Under the pieces are notes generated by a model, which saw only the letters and a program-made list of their open reading frames with translations, made no database searches and was not told the DNA's origin. This document shows positions 45,316 to 57,199 of a stretch of DNA of 64,000 bases, one piece after another. Positions within the stretch are counted from its first letter, which is position 1. Each line of letters starts with the position of its first letter. The translations under genes and the position numbers were made by a program. Source of the DNA: Cliona cf. orientalis (Eukaryota; Porifera; Demospongiae; Clionaida; Clionaidae); contig OZ005689.1 in NCBI GenBank assembly GCA_963930775.1, positions 18,251,775 through 18,315,774 on the forward strand. The letters run 5' to 3'.

Positions 45316-46812
45316 GTTTCAAACTGAGGTATCTTCAGTGAGTTGAAGCTAGTGCATGCTTCGACAGCAGACGCACTTGAAACTGATACCATAGTGAAAG
45401 AGTTGCCACTAGAAATCTGATTGGAGGAACGGAGCTTACTCCAGTTCAAAATTGTAGAAACGTTCCACAACCTGAAGGAAGAATAATAATCATCCTCATG
45501 CCGTACACTAATTTCTACCACGTGCTGACAAGTGAAACGGTCCATGTGTCTAAAGAATACGGAATGACCTCCTGACCTTTGTACTAGCGATCACGCTAAA
45601 CGCGTGCCCACGCTGTTCAGAGGCCTTTGTCGATAGATGAATAATGTCACTCGGGCCACCTCGAAATCTCGCTCGAACTTCGAACTGTCTAAGCCTACCA
45701 TTACTACTATTGAGCACGATGCATTAAGGTCAAAGGGCAAGTATACTAGGGAGTATCCGTACGTAATCGGATTATTCAGAATCTGAATAATAGCAGCGCA
45801 GTGGATACCAGGCCTTCCTTCCCCCTCCCCCCCTCAGAAGGCCTGGGGACGAGGCTAGTACCAGCCTTGAACATTGCATTTTTTTACGCAATTTGCGTTT
45901 CTTGTATGTCGCTGGTATCAAGCATGGAATTTGTGTAACCACTGACTTGGAGGAGCTGAATCTTTATGTTGATGACTGTGATCGCTATGATCTTCAGTCC
46001 AGAAAGAATGAGTATCATTGGACGATCTTTGTGCTGATCTTGCCTCTCATCCGATATTCTGGTACAGAATTCGACTCTTATAACAGTCATTTTCCATGCA
46101 TAGCTTCAATCTTTTTGTGTATGCCTTAACCATCATCAGGAAAAGCCGGACATGCTCTCAAGGTAATTCTTACATGGTTTGCTCATTCAACCCATTATAA
46201 TTAAGTAGACTCCCCCCACCTCAGAATCATCAGGTGATATACATGTAATAATCTGCCTATGAACATTGGCAGTAATTAAACTTGGAGATAGGACCCAACC
46301 TTGTAATTGCAAAAATAATACCCCCCAACAAACAAACTCTTATAACATGCGTTTGTCACCTTACCTTGATAATACTGTCTATCACCGACCTTTCTGGTGT
46401 ATCACCAGACACAGTATACATACATGTACCCTGCGTAACACACATCCTGTGTGAAAACAATAATAATTTAAGTTAATCGCTCAGGTCCGAGGCTAATATT
46501 TTCTTCAAGTACTCATTTTTTGTGCATCAGCACTCTCAACTGACTCCATATCACTGCAGAAGATGAATAGATACAGTATCACTATGCAAGCACTCCATTA
46601 TGGTCACAATCACACTATGGTACGTATACTTATGTTAATATGTTGAATAACAAAACTTGGATGAACTGTTGAAATTTCCAACACAAATCTCTGTAGAAAT
46701 CAGCACAACACTAACAGACCATTCACCTGTACATGTACCTTGAGTTTCAGAAAATGGTAGCAATTATTATGGATACACCCACATTTGATAGTAACCCAGT
46801 ATTGCTCTGCAG
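45316..46812. other. 1.5 kb without a recognisable gene
   Basis: Holds the small palindromic repeat at 45807-45862. The ORFs seen are short and unremarkable. Confidence 0.35.
45807..45862. repeat. Short palindromic repeat, second copy
   Basis: ACCAGGCCTTCCTTCCCCCT inverted with AGAAGGCCTGGGGA and ending CGAGGCTA; related to 44842-44925. Confidence 0.55.
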
Positions 46813-49446
46813 ACCTCTAAATGACCACCCCCAAATAAGATGGATACCCTTCTCATAAAATGACTACACCCTCCATAATTATGACACTAATATAGCCCCA
46901 TACACATGCTGAGCTAGTGAACAACACCAGGAACACATTACCAGCTCACATGCACAAGGGACAAAGTAATTGGTTTTGTCTGTCTGTCTGCCTGTCACCA
47001 CAAAATCGCCAGATCTGGACATCTTGGCATCTGAGCGACTAGTAAATAATATGACAAATCCATACAAGTCGTCCAAAATTTGTCTTCATTTTCAAATGGT
47101 TTGGCAAGGCCCACGAGCATCGTAAACACTTGTTGGCAACACCTATCGACTCGACCCATCTACTGCAGGCCATGTGTATGATTATAGATAAATTTCACTG
47201 ATGCAATGGGCAAAGCAGAGGCACCCGGCCACAATATGCAGCTAGGAGTGTCATCATGGAATGAATGATGTTGCACAGCTCTGAGACTAAGATTATAGGC
47301 TTTGAAGTTGCTGGTCCAAAGGAAGCTCATTGCTATTCATAATCCTGTCAGCCGTTCACTTCTGGGCTACAAGTGTGTATAGGCTCTGCGGGATTTACAC
47401 AAGTAAGTGGTGCTGTTACACAAGTAAGTGGTGCTGTACGTACAATTCCCCATAGCCTTGCCAACTAACTAGCAAGTAGCGGAAACGTTTGCTGTGTAGA
47501 ACAATAGAGCACTCGAGTTTGTACAAGGTATAGACCAATGCTAGCTACATAGCTTGTCTGCATGATGAAGAGATCTAGCTGCTCCGGGGGCATATGGTAG
47601 CGACTCCCTTGTTTAGTACATAATTTACTCAGTTGGGCAAATCGTAAACAATGTTCATCACATTATCAAGCGCAAACAGTAGGTATTGTCAGGTACATTT
47701 TCATCAGTTCTTGCTCATACACGGGCACAATGTATGGCTAGTTATAGCCGCTAGTGAGGCTAGTAGCGGGGGGCTAGTTTGCCGGTACTCGAAGCGCTAA
47801 ATTTTCAGTACCGGTGCCGGTACGGTAGACACAGCCTTTTTTTCAATTGTTGCTGTTTGAGTTAGCACTGTACATCAATCTGTGATGGCAATTTTGATCT
47901 CGCTACAATGCATGGTGCAAGTACAAGCCACATTGAGACTACTACCCCGCAATCAGTAGTCTCGTGCCCAGCCTCTATGTTGCATGCATGGTTCTGGCAA
48001 TATCTCATTGCGTCCTTTCAGAATAATGTCCGTAAAGTTCAGACGAGGGCGATAAGCTCAAATGTAGCTGGCGAGGATGTGGATGATCCATGCCTACCTA
48101 CTGGGACAGGAAAATCTCATTTATACAGCTGCCGTTTGATCGTCTGGTTGAGAATCAGGCACTGAGACACTCGGACTCCATAATTTGCCAAGATTGTGCT
48201 TTCAAGGCATCGGCTAGGTGTAGGGCTGCGTGAATTGTGCATATAAGCAAAACATCGTGATATAGCTATCACTGATAATACAGTGGAACCCTGCATGACG
48301 GACACTCAACGGCGGACACCTGCAATTTAATGGACAATTTTGAATGTCCGGATTGTATTTCCATAGACTTCAATATATTCAAACCCACTCAACAGTGGAC
48401 ACCCCGCTATTCCGTATAACGGACACTTATTTTGGTCCCGCAGTGATGCTTTATCATAGCTGGCCTCGATTCGATTGTAGGAGGGGCATGGTCAACCACT
48501 ACCCTGAGCTAAGGACACTTCGCTATAGCGGACTAAAATTTTGGTCCCAATGGTGTCCGCTTTAGAGGGTTTCCACTGTATTTGTTTGCGTGTCATAATA
48601 ATATTATGTTGTGTACATCTGGAACCAAAGTTGAAAAACATTTCACCACACTCTTTTTCCGATCTGCGTATGGGTACGAGAATATGCAATCAGGTACTTT
48701 GGGAAAACTTCCGTTCCGTTTGTAACATATCAGGAGGAGGAGGAAGGATCAGATTCTGGTGTTGTGCCCATACTGGAGTTGTACCAGTGCTTAGCTGCTA
48801 TGCCTGTGTGCAAACCTCACTCGTGAGATATAGTCTAGTAGCCTAGCAAGCCCTGTAAAAATTGGTGATGACGTGGAGCAATCTGATTGAGCTCCACTCC
48901 TGGCTGCAGCAGGTACTAGTCTCGTATACATAGGCATAACACCAGAGCCTTCCTCCTCCCCAGTCATAACAATACAAACCTAGCGTTCCAAGCCCAGTAA
49001 ATCAGGCGATATGCATACAGTTCCATAGTTAGGAAAGGCGAGAAAACTATCAGTACGCCATATTATTATATTATGCTCACACAAATAGAGATCATCTCAC
49101 AACTATGAGAATCGAATCATGTCACACACGACAGACACACACACACAAAACTTACCTATAATCTCGGTAGTGCGCAGACGAAGTTCACGTGGCACGATGG
49201 CCGATATGCGCACGCGCAGTTGGACAGGGGAGGGGCTGATGCATGCGCATTTGGAAGGGGTGGGGCTGAAAGCACGACCTTTGACCTTAAAATTGACGAC
49301 CGACAGCGGATACCAAACAGAGTCATTCATGTCTCCTACAACGCTAAAAATGTTCAGCAAAGGGTAAGCGGCTAAAAGAGACTTATATCAGCGCTTCTGT
49401 GGCAATTTGGGAATATATCCACCCACGCAATTAGTGTGTACCACTG
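46813..49446 (+). repeat. Copy 2 of the ~3 kb direct duplication
   Basis: Homologous to 531-3498 in the same orientation, 46 kb away. It lacks about 450 bp of copy 1 after GCAGGCCATGTG and carries about 110 extra bp near 47,715-47,838 (TAGCCGCTAGTGAGGCTAGT, TACCGGTGCCGGTACGGTA). A CpG-rich block at 49180-49300 includes an NRF1-like TGCGCACGCGCA. Confidence 0.8.
48281..48578. mobile_element. pogo/Tigger-type MITE, second copy
   Basis: Same ends and same position in the duplicated repeat as 2323-2616, with TA at 48279-48280 and 48579-48580. Substitutions between the two copies should be proportional to the age of the duplication. Confidence 0.85.
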
Positions 49447-50144
49447 GATTACTATTGTGTCACATGATTATACTAGATACTAAGTGAACATGTCAGTTGA
49501 TGCACAGGCAGAATGCAGAACAACAACATGTTGAATATATAAGAAGTAGAAACAGGCAGGTGGTAGGAAATGACTGCACCAATGCGGAAAGAAAACCTTA
49601 GAAAGAACCAGCCATTGCATACATACATAAATATGCCTTCACATTCATCACCAAGGAGTTCTATAGAAGAGAGTGAGAAAGAGGTAGCAAGCTCACTGAT
49701 GGACTGAAAAACAGAAGATCTACAAATTGTGGTTACAGTATTGTGGTCAAGATCGGAGGGGGAGGTGGGGGGAGGGAGGGAGAAATCAATACTGACTACC
49801 CATGGATTTCTCCCACATAAAGTATAGCGAGAGATACCCAATAGCAGCCTGGGGGACTCCCTAAAACTGGTCGACATTGATCAAAATTAAGGTGCATGGG
49901 TAAGCAAGCGTAGGGATGTATAGTGTTGCTGAAGCCTGCAATACAATCAGGTTTTAGTAGTTTTCTGCTCCAAAGAGGTCTGACTCACTTTTTTGAAGAC
50001 AAGCTTCAGTGGAGTCTCTTATAATACAACACCAGTTGCAATACCTGCAGTAGTGGAATAGTGGGAACCACCGACAGAACATGTGTTCTGTTTCGCTGTT
50101 ATTGCAGCTCATCAGGGTGGCGTACCCGAAAAATTAATCACATA
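49447..50144. other. Spacer with a MITE family A relic
   Basis: AAGCGTAGGGATGTATAGTG at 49907-49926 matches the inner arm of the long-TIR MITE family A, so a truncated copy lies here. No gene was seen. Confidence 0.4.
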
Positions 50145-50323
50145 GAGTAAATCGCGAATAATTTGTTGTTAAAATATTTCGGACAGACAGGCTTGTGCGA
50201 AAATAGAACGTGAAAAAATACATAATATGCAATATTAAAGATATGGCGGTACAGAGTTCTTTGTCCGAAAATTATGTATTATTGCACAGAATGATTGTGA
50301 CACCAAATATTCGCGATTTACTG
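50145..50323. mobile_element. Small TA-flanked MITE
   Basis: GAGTAAATCGCGAATAATTT at the left is inverted as AAATATTCGCGATTTACTG at the right. TA flanks lie at 50143-50144 and 50324-50325. Internal arms also pair (TTTCGGACA, ATACATAAT). Consistent with a Tc1/mariner-type MITE of 179 bp. Confidence 0.8.
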
Positions 50324-50325
50324 TA

Positions 50326-52158
50326 CCAGTAACATAGCAGGGACAACTCAAAATTACAACTATCAGGAGTAAAAATATTCTGGAAAATCAGGATCATTGG
50401 GTGGCTAACTGTGATGGTTTCTAATTGAAGGGGATAAGAGTGCTCTGTCGACCTGGAACTGCTTTGCTACACAAATTAATATATGTCCCCACCCTACTCT
50501 CATTACAAATCAGATGTGTACTCAGCTGCTTTGGAAAACATTCTCTAGCGAAATCATCCAAAACTGACCAGCCAAGAATCAGCCATTACATACATACATA
50601 CACAACAAGCCTTCACATTCGTCCCGACTGAGCTCTAAGAAGAGAGGAAAGATATAGCACAATACAGACCATTCACTAACACAAAAACGCCACAGAAAAC
50701 GAAGTCTGTATCAGTACATGGCATATATCTCCACTGACAGGAGCAACAAGTGCTCCATCATGGACGGCTCAATCATGCTGTAACTGGAGGAGCTCGACAT
50801 AAACACACACGATATAAAGAGCCCGGGCCACACTGCCTCGGTTTATGGTTTATGGAGGAAGCTAAATGTGTACAATGCACATATGTATTGATGTAAAGAT
50901 AGCGGCCTAAACATAATAGCAGCTGACACTAGTATGAGCTTCCTTAACCCTTACACCTAGACAGTGTGACTACAAGCACCACGTTACAATGAGCACATCA
51001 ACATGACTGCCAGTTTTCAAGAAAGAGAATGAGAGCTCTGTAGAGCACATACCCCGTGTGCACAATTAGTAGCCTAGTGTGTGCTCTTGCATTCACCTAC
51101 ATGTACGCGTCATATACATGTAGATGTGCAGTACGAGGTCGAAACAGCACATGGCACACCTGATGTGATTTGTACAGTTTGTCAACATTATGAGGTGAAA
51201 CAAACGTCAGCTTTGACATTTTTGATAAATATTATTATACTCACCACTCGCTAAGATTGCCTCTATGCTGATATCAGGTAATTTTTTTAGAACAGAGAGA
51301 GAAATATAAGTCCGATGGGAAAACTAGAAGCCATCAACGACTCATCATGCCACCCGAGCTTCAGGCAGCTGACTTCAAAGAGGAGAAAGAGAGAAAATTC
51401 CAAGCCACCCTAGTACTTTACTATGCACACGGGGGTAATACCATAGTGTCCCAGGCAAGTGCCCATGACACTATAATAATAATATTATTATACTGATAGA
51501 GTACATGTACTGTAGAGCAGATTATATTTAGAGCAATATGATACAACTTGATATTACGTTTTCACTCATAAAATTTTTGCTCGGTAACCATTACCTGTAC
51601 CTACTGCTCTGTAATATAATCAGCTTTGAACGAGCAACAAACAACTGTACCAAGTGCCCAACACAAACAAGTATTGAGATGATACAGAGAGGGAGAATGC
51701 AGCCATATTAATATAAACGTACATGTGGTATAGACTGGGATAGAGAACACAAGAGAGAAACATATCTCCAATGTGAAAACCAGAAGCCATCAACGACTCG
51801 TCACGCCACCTGAGGGTGGGAGCTTCAGGCAACTGACTTCAACGAAGAGAGATACATGTACATCTAGATAATATTATGGCAGAGCAGACGTGTTTGCTGA
51901 CATGGCATTTGTGTACTTCCTTATAAGGTAGTGCAAAAAAATCAGTCAGCTGGTTTGGCAGTGTCACTTACAGGTAAGATTGATAACCAGTACCTGTACC
52001 CTATGAGGCTATGACCTGACATTCAGGAATCACTTGATTGCTAATTGCCAAGCGGGCAATCCACATGATGCATTGCACTTTTGCTTTTACCCCCACTTGG
52101 TCCGGTTTCTGGATTCAATTGCTACTGTCATTGCTTAGTTGACCTCTCTGTGTGACGT
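50326..52158. repeat. Repeat-bearing spacer, no firm gene
   Basis: GAAGCCATCAACGACTC and GAGCTTCAGGCA occur at about 51328-51378 and again at about 51785-51835, about 455 bp apart. On the minus strand both copies can encode a DESLMAS-like stretch, so duplicated exons are possible. CATACATACATA and CCTTCACATTC also occur at both 49.62 and 50.59 kb. Confidence 0.4.
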
Positions 52159-52656
52159 TTGGAGACAGTTGTGCTTGGCTGGGTGTTGGCAGGATCACTG
52201 TTAACAGTATCAGTGAGGCTCATTCAAGGCATCATGTCACAATGCCCTCGCTCAACTTTAAGGGAGAGAATAAAGGAATGGCTTGTAACAGCAGCATTGC
52301 ATGCTCTGTATACAGGGGCATACACAATGTACCTCATTTCTACTAAGTGTAATTTGGATGATTCTATGTTCAGGATAATACAAGCAAGTCAGCTGTTTCA
52401 GTACAACACCACAAAACCACTGAATTACCTTACATGGAATTGCACAATTACATGCCCAGTCAGCAAACATCTCATTTTGTACTATGATGGAAAAATAAAC
52501 TACATGTACTCAGAGAAGTCTGATGGGTGTATGAATAGCTGCATAGTGGACAGTAGTCTGGTTTGTGGCATCATGGAACTGTACTACGATTTTCTAAAAT
52601 ATACTGGCCACTATATTATACACACTACCTGGAGCAGCTGTAGTGTCACTACTTGA
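52159..52656 (+). CDS. Hypothetical ORF, 165 codons
   Basis: The longest uninterrupted reading in this part of the window. It has a hydrophobic N-terminus (VVLGWVLAGSLLTVSVRLI) that could act as a signal anchor. Several cysteines follow (NCTITCPVSK, DGCMNSCIVDSSLVCG). No domain is recognised, and no splice context or homologue in the window supports it. It may be a chance ORF or an exon of a cysteine-rich secreted protein. Confidence 0.25.
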   Translation: METVVLGWVLAGSLLTVSVRLIQGIMSQCPRSTLRERIKEWLVTAALHALYTGAYTMYLISTKCNLDDSMFRIIQASQLFQYNTTKPLNYLTWNCTITCPVSKHLILYYDGKINYMYSEKSDGCMNSCIVDSSLVCGIMELYYDFLKYTGHYIIHTTWSSCSVTT

Positions 52657-52828
52657 AGCATTAACATCAAGGTCGTATTTTTAGCAATGTTATTGCATGC
52701 AGGGTGGGTGGTGGATGAAGTTTTGAGACAAAAGTATGCATACTCTTATTACAAGATTTTCTAGGAATTTTTCAAAGGAGAGGGGAGGAAGATGAAAAAC
52801 AACTACAAGTACATAAGGACCTAATAAG

Positions 52829-52890
52829 AGAGAGAGAGAGAGAGAGAGATTTTTTTTACTTTATAGGGGAGGGAGAGAGAGAGAGAGTTG
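52829..52890. repeat. (AG)n microsatellite, imperfect
   Basis: Two GAGAGA runs are separated by a T-run. Confidence 0.8.
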
Positions 52891-53232
52891 ATAAATATAC
52901 ACACATGCATGTGCACTATTATGTATTTTGAGTAGCTCTCTCTCAAGTGTACATGTCTGTAGCAGTAGAACAGTACACAGATCACATGCGCAGCTAATCC
53001 TGCCCGATGTGCTGGACCCAATTCTACCAATTAGGTTTCGGCCAATACCAGGCCTCATCAGCAGCACTGTGGGCTTCGAATTCTCCAATGTCATCTTCAT
53101 CCAGTTTAGTCACAACTTAGACCGAGTCAGCAACTGTACCGTGCTAATTCCACAGAGAGAGGAGTGTGTGACAGCGTTGATAGGTACACACACATACATG
53201 TACATTGCTTTTTCTTTCTTCTACTCAATATC

Positions 53233-53697
53233 ATAGAGTCGGTAGACTCTATAAGTAGGGATGGCACAGATACTCTATATATATAATACATTACAAACAT
53301 CCAAATATCTCAAAACAGGTAACTTTGTGAGATTTCTAAGTGTCAAAATCAGAATCTACAGCAAATTATCTATCAAGACCAAGATCATTCATTAATTCAA
53401 TTGTATATGCCAGAACCAGATGTTTAAAAAAATGGCCATTTCTCATTCTTTCTTTCTTCTTTCTTTCTTTCTTTCTTTCTGTTCTCGAGACTACCATGAC
53501 CGCTCACCTTAGTTCGAGTATAAATCCACTCCATTTTGGAGCGCGCATGTCTGTGGCACGCTTGTTTCGTGTTATCGGGACAGCAATTTAATTGTGGGTG
53601 TGTACAGGGCATTTTGCGAGTGGGTGTGTCTGATTAGCCATTTTGTCATTTAATGCGCATGCTCATAAGGTGTTGCCATGGTGAAGTCATGTGACCG
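53233..53697 (-). repeat. Dispersed repeat, inverted copy of 10537-10998
   Basis: Starts with the hairpin ATAGAGTC-GGTA-GACTCTAT then AAGTAGGGATGGC. It runs through AATACATTACAAA and the CCATTTCTCATTC region to CATGGTGAAGTCATGTGA. It is interrupted by a (TTTC)n expansion (53446-53480) absent from the other copy. Confidence 0.75.
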
Positions 53698-54397
53698 ATG
53701 TCAGTGGCGTGCATGCGTCGGCGCATCCACAATCGATCCTGGACCTGCTCAAGCGCTCAGTTGATCAGCTCAGTGAATTGTCGATTATGGTGGCTACTCC
53801 CAACAGTAACCTAACTGGCCTATAAAATACACTCCCGAAATGGAAGGTTTTCGTCGCTACTTGGTTCTAAACTACCTTCTAATCTTTCAAGTTTGCCGAT
53901 CTAGCCAGCTTCAGGATCAAGATTACAAGGGGCGTGGCTTCAATCGCAGGTCACTGGTTACCTGAGTTGTCTCGAGAATCACACTGATGCGTGTTCAATA
54001 GTTTGTAATGCAAAAGAAGACGTCCTAGCTAGGTATCAGAAGACTGCCTAGGATTAGCACTTACAGGAGTATTTATGTTTGAACTCATGGTGTTATGGGG
54101 GGTACCATAGCTGCCTGACTCAAAAGCTAGGATCGCACAAATATGCTGAATCAGTACCTGCTTCCCTATAATATTGTAATAACACATTATTGTTAGAGCA
54201 CGGTTGGATATAACTAGGTCCAGAAGCTGGTTCCATACATTTTGTAACGATGAATAGGCAAACCATAATATCTGGTTACCATGGTGAGTCTCATGCCCTG
54301 CCTCTGTCCCCATGAGATTAGTGAGCTAGGTGGCATTGATGAATATTAATGACTATCATGCATGAAACACCCTGGGGGCACTAAAAAAAGAACAGTA

Positions 54398-54780
54398 ACA
54401 AGTATAAAAAACAATTGAATAAAATTGAAGGATGAAGTAGGGATGGCAGTGAAAAAAAATACACAAACAAGGTTTGTAGGGATTACGTATCACATCCACT
54501 ATACATCCCTACACTTGCTTTTTGAGTAGCCGTGCACACACGTATTATATATGGGACACATGCATGCAGGAATGGAAAATCAATACATGGATCAATATCA
54601 AAATATAGCGACATTTTACATACTGAATAAGGAGTGTATGGTGTTATTTATCAAGAAAAGCAAGCGTAGGGATGTATAGTGGATGTGTTACGTAATCCCT
54701 ACAAACCTTGTTTGTGTATTTTTTTTCACTGCCATCCCTACTTCATCCTTCAATTTTATTCAATTGTTCTTTATACTTGT
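54398..54780. mobile_element. Long-TIR MITE, family A copy 2
   Basis: Same ends (ACAAGTATAAAAAACAATTG and its inverse ATACTTGT) and arms as 9673-10050, with an extra CAAGGTTTGTAGGGATTACG segment in each arm. AACAGTA occurs just outside both ends, a possible target duplication. Confidence 0.85.
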
Positions 54781-55365
54781 GTAACAGTAGAACAGTACAT
54801 ATATAGATCACAGCACTCACCCAGGCCTAAGTATTGTGGATGCACACACTGTATTAGATGTTTGCTGACTTAGCAATTGTGCAAATATAAGGTAACTAAG
54901 TGGTTTTGTGGTGGTGTACTGAAACACTTCATGACTATTGCTGTGCATACAAAATTAATGCTGAGTGTGCCAATTCTAATATTGCAGTGTATGTTGAGTA
55001 GCTGATCTCTCTCACTTTCAATGCACTTGTACACTGTAACATACATCTGTAGCACTCTGACTAAAGTTATCAATTTGGAGTACATGTATAACTCGAAATA
55101 AACGTGAATATGTTTTCAAGCAACACATTATACATTTTTTCAGAAAAAAAGATTGTCGCAAAAAAGCATCAGTTACTGCACTGTGTGTGCACAAGCTAAG
55201 GCTGAACATGCAGCTGTTTATATCTATGTGGGCAACAATACCGTCACCATAAAATACCACCATAACACACCACCTATGCTTGATAAGCTACCTCGAGAGT
55301 TATGTACATGTATGTATTCCTTCCAGATACAACCCTAACCAAATGACCACTTCCACACACTCACA

Positions 55366-56541
55366 TCAGCAATCCCCCGCTACAGGTGTGTAGTATATAG
55401 CCATCATAGCCTTGTCCACTCCTGATTTTTTCAATGAAGGGTATTCTTTGTGGCATATTTTTTTTTTATTTTTTACTAGGACCCCAGGGGTCACAACACT
55501 CAGAGTAAACCCCTTAGAAACCAAGAAGTATATGTGCATGTAGGTACATACCTTGAGCCAAGCACTCCACATATAGATATGGACTGTCAGTCTATCCTCT
55601 GAATGACAGTACAACCCTGTGGAGGCAAGAGAGTGAGAAAGAGGGGGGGGGGCGTGCGGAGCATAGTGCTGTGTGTCTGTCTGTCTCTGATCATGAGCCA
55701 CCCTTAGCTGCTTCTCCAGGAATACCACGCTCTGACAACATCCAGTTCAACATTCTTAAGCCTGCAGCAATCATAGAGGGGAAAAAGTAGATTAATTCGT
55801 ATTATTATTAGTAAAGTAATGTAGGCACATATATATATGTGCTACGTACCATCTTTGAATACAGGGTGGGTGCATGAGGGAGACGAAGATCTGAACATAT
55901 TTGAGAGGGGAAAGACAGCTGTGTGTGCATGGTGGTGTGGGGAATAAAAAAACATATCTTGGAGGGACTGGCGATAAGCAATACTAAATTACCTGCCATT
56001 GGCTGGCCTTGCTGTTGACTATAGTGTCATGATTTGACATGATTCGGAGTCTTTCCCCATGGTTGCTGACCTGACCCTCCAGAGGACGGCATTCCTCTCC
56101 TCCAACACATGACAGTGAGAGCCAGCCTTAGACAAGGCTACCTGGATGGTGAGGGATGACACAATAATGCATCAGAATTGCCAATATATATTTCGGGGTG
56201 AGCCTGAGCGAGCACCAAATACACGAGGTACAGGAAGCAATTTTTTAATGTATATATAATTATATATATATATACTTGTATGTGCATGTGTTTGTGGGGT
56301 ACGTGATCACTTCAGTGAGGAGAGAGTTAAATTTTTAACATGTAAGGTAATGGTCATCATGCGCATGCTCATACGCCCGCACTGCACCATCAATCTGAGA
56401 GATAAAACAAGGATAAAGGCAAGGCATAAAACTGGGAAAGGTGAGTGCTGTACCACTCTGGCAAGGCTCAGGTCCACGATTAACATCACTGGTAGACTCC
56501 ACTTTCCTGAGCATGAAGATGACTGCATGGAGGCTTACCAT
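55366..56541 (-). other. Possible exons of an unidentified minus-strand gene
   Basis: Three short readings flanked by plausible splice sites suggest exons. They are IDGAVRAYEHAHDDHYLTC after TTTATCTCTCAG (about 56394-56337), VALSKAGSHCHVLEERNAVL after CACCATCCAG and before AG|GTCAGC (about 56144-56078), and LKNVELDVVRAW after ATTGCTGCAG (about 55757-55722). They look helical, but no family is recognised and phases could not be fully reconciled. Confidence 0.25.
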
Positions 56542-56971
56542 TCTAGCTTGCCATTCTTGTCAGAGTCAGCAGAAGAGGCCTTGGGAAACAATGTGCACCC
56601 AACGTAACGATTTCGTGAGTTTGAGGGGCAATCCCTCTTGTGTGCACGAGATGCATGCATGGTTGAGTGCATCCCAATTAATGTAACTGATTTATTGGTA
56701 TTTGGACCTCCATTCATCTAACCGTAACGGAACCCAAACTGAAAACTGCTATGAAGATACACCTAAGAACTGACCCTCAGGGCCAACTTAGTGTATCGCT
56801 TCCAAGGCAGGCACAATCACACCAAAAAATCACACACTCAGCCATATTACATTGTGGTCCGGTGTCAGCACATCCCTATAATATAGTGACAGCTTGCATA
56901 GTAAGCAGACACTTCAGACATTGTTGCTAGTTAGGTGGTAAAGCTATGAGGAATAGCATGGCATGGAGTAG

Positions 56972-57051
56972 TCTGGTCCCAGACCCTTCCCTATTCGCGT
57001 GATATAAATACGCGGAGGAGGGGGAGGGGAGAGAGAGAGGGGAAGGGTCTG
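56972..57051. repeat. Small palindromic repeat
   Basis: CTGGTCCCAGACCCTTCCC pairs with GGGAAGGGTCTGGG about 60 bp later. A central CGCGT-GATATAAAT-ACGCG hairpin lies between the arms. Probably a tiny MITE. Confidence 0.55.
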
Positions 57052-57199
57052 GGCAAATGGCCTACCCACCGGCGTCGCGCAGGAATTTCATTTTATAGCA
57101 TCGCGCGGTTGAAAGACACGCGTGTATAAGTAGGTGCGAAGCCGCAAGCATTGTGCAACTGACCCACGTGTAGTCCGTGTTGCGATAGCTACCGGGACC

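Noticed and set aside
45893..46129. 78-codon ORF
   Set aside because: No domain, no homologue in the window, no splice support.
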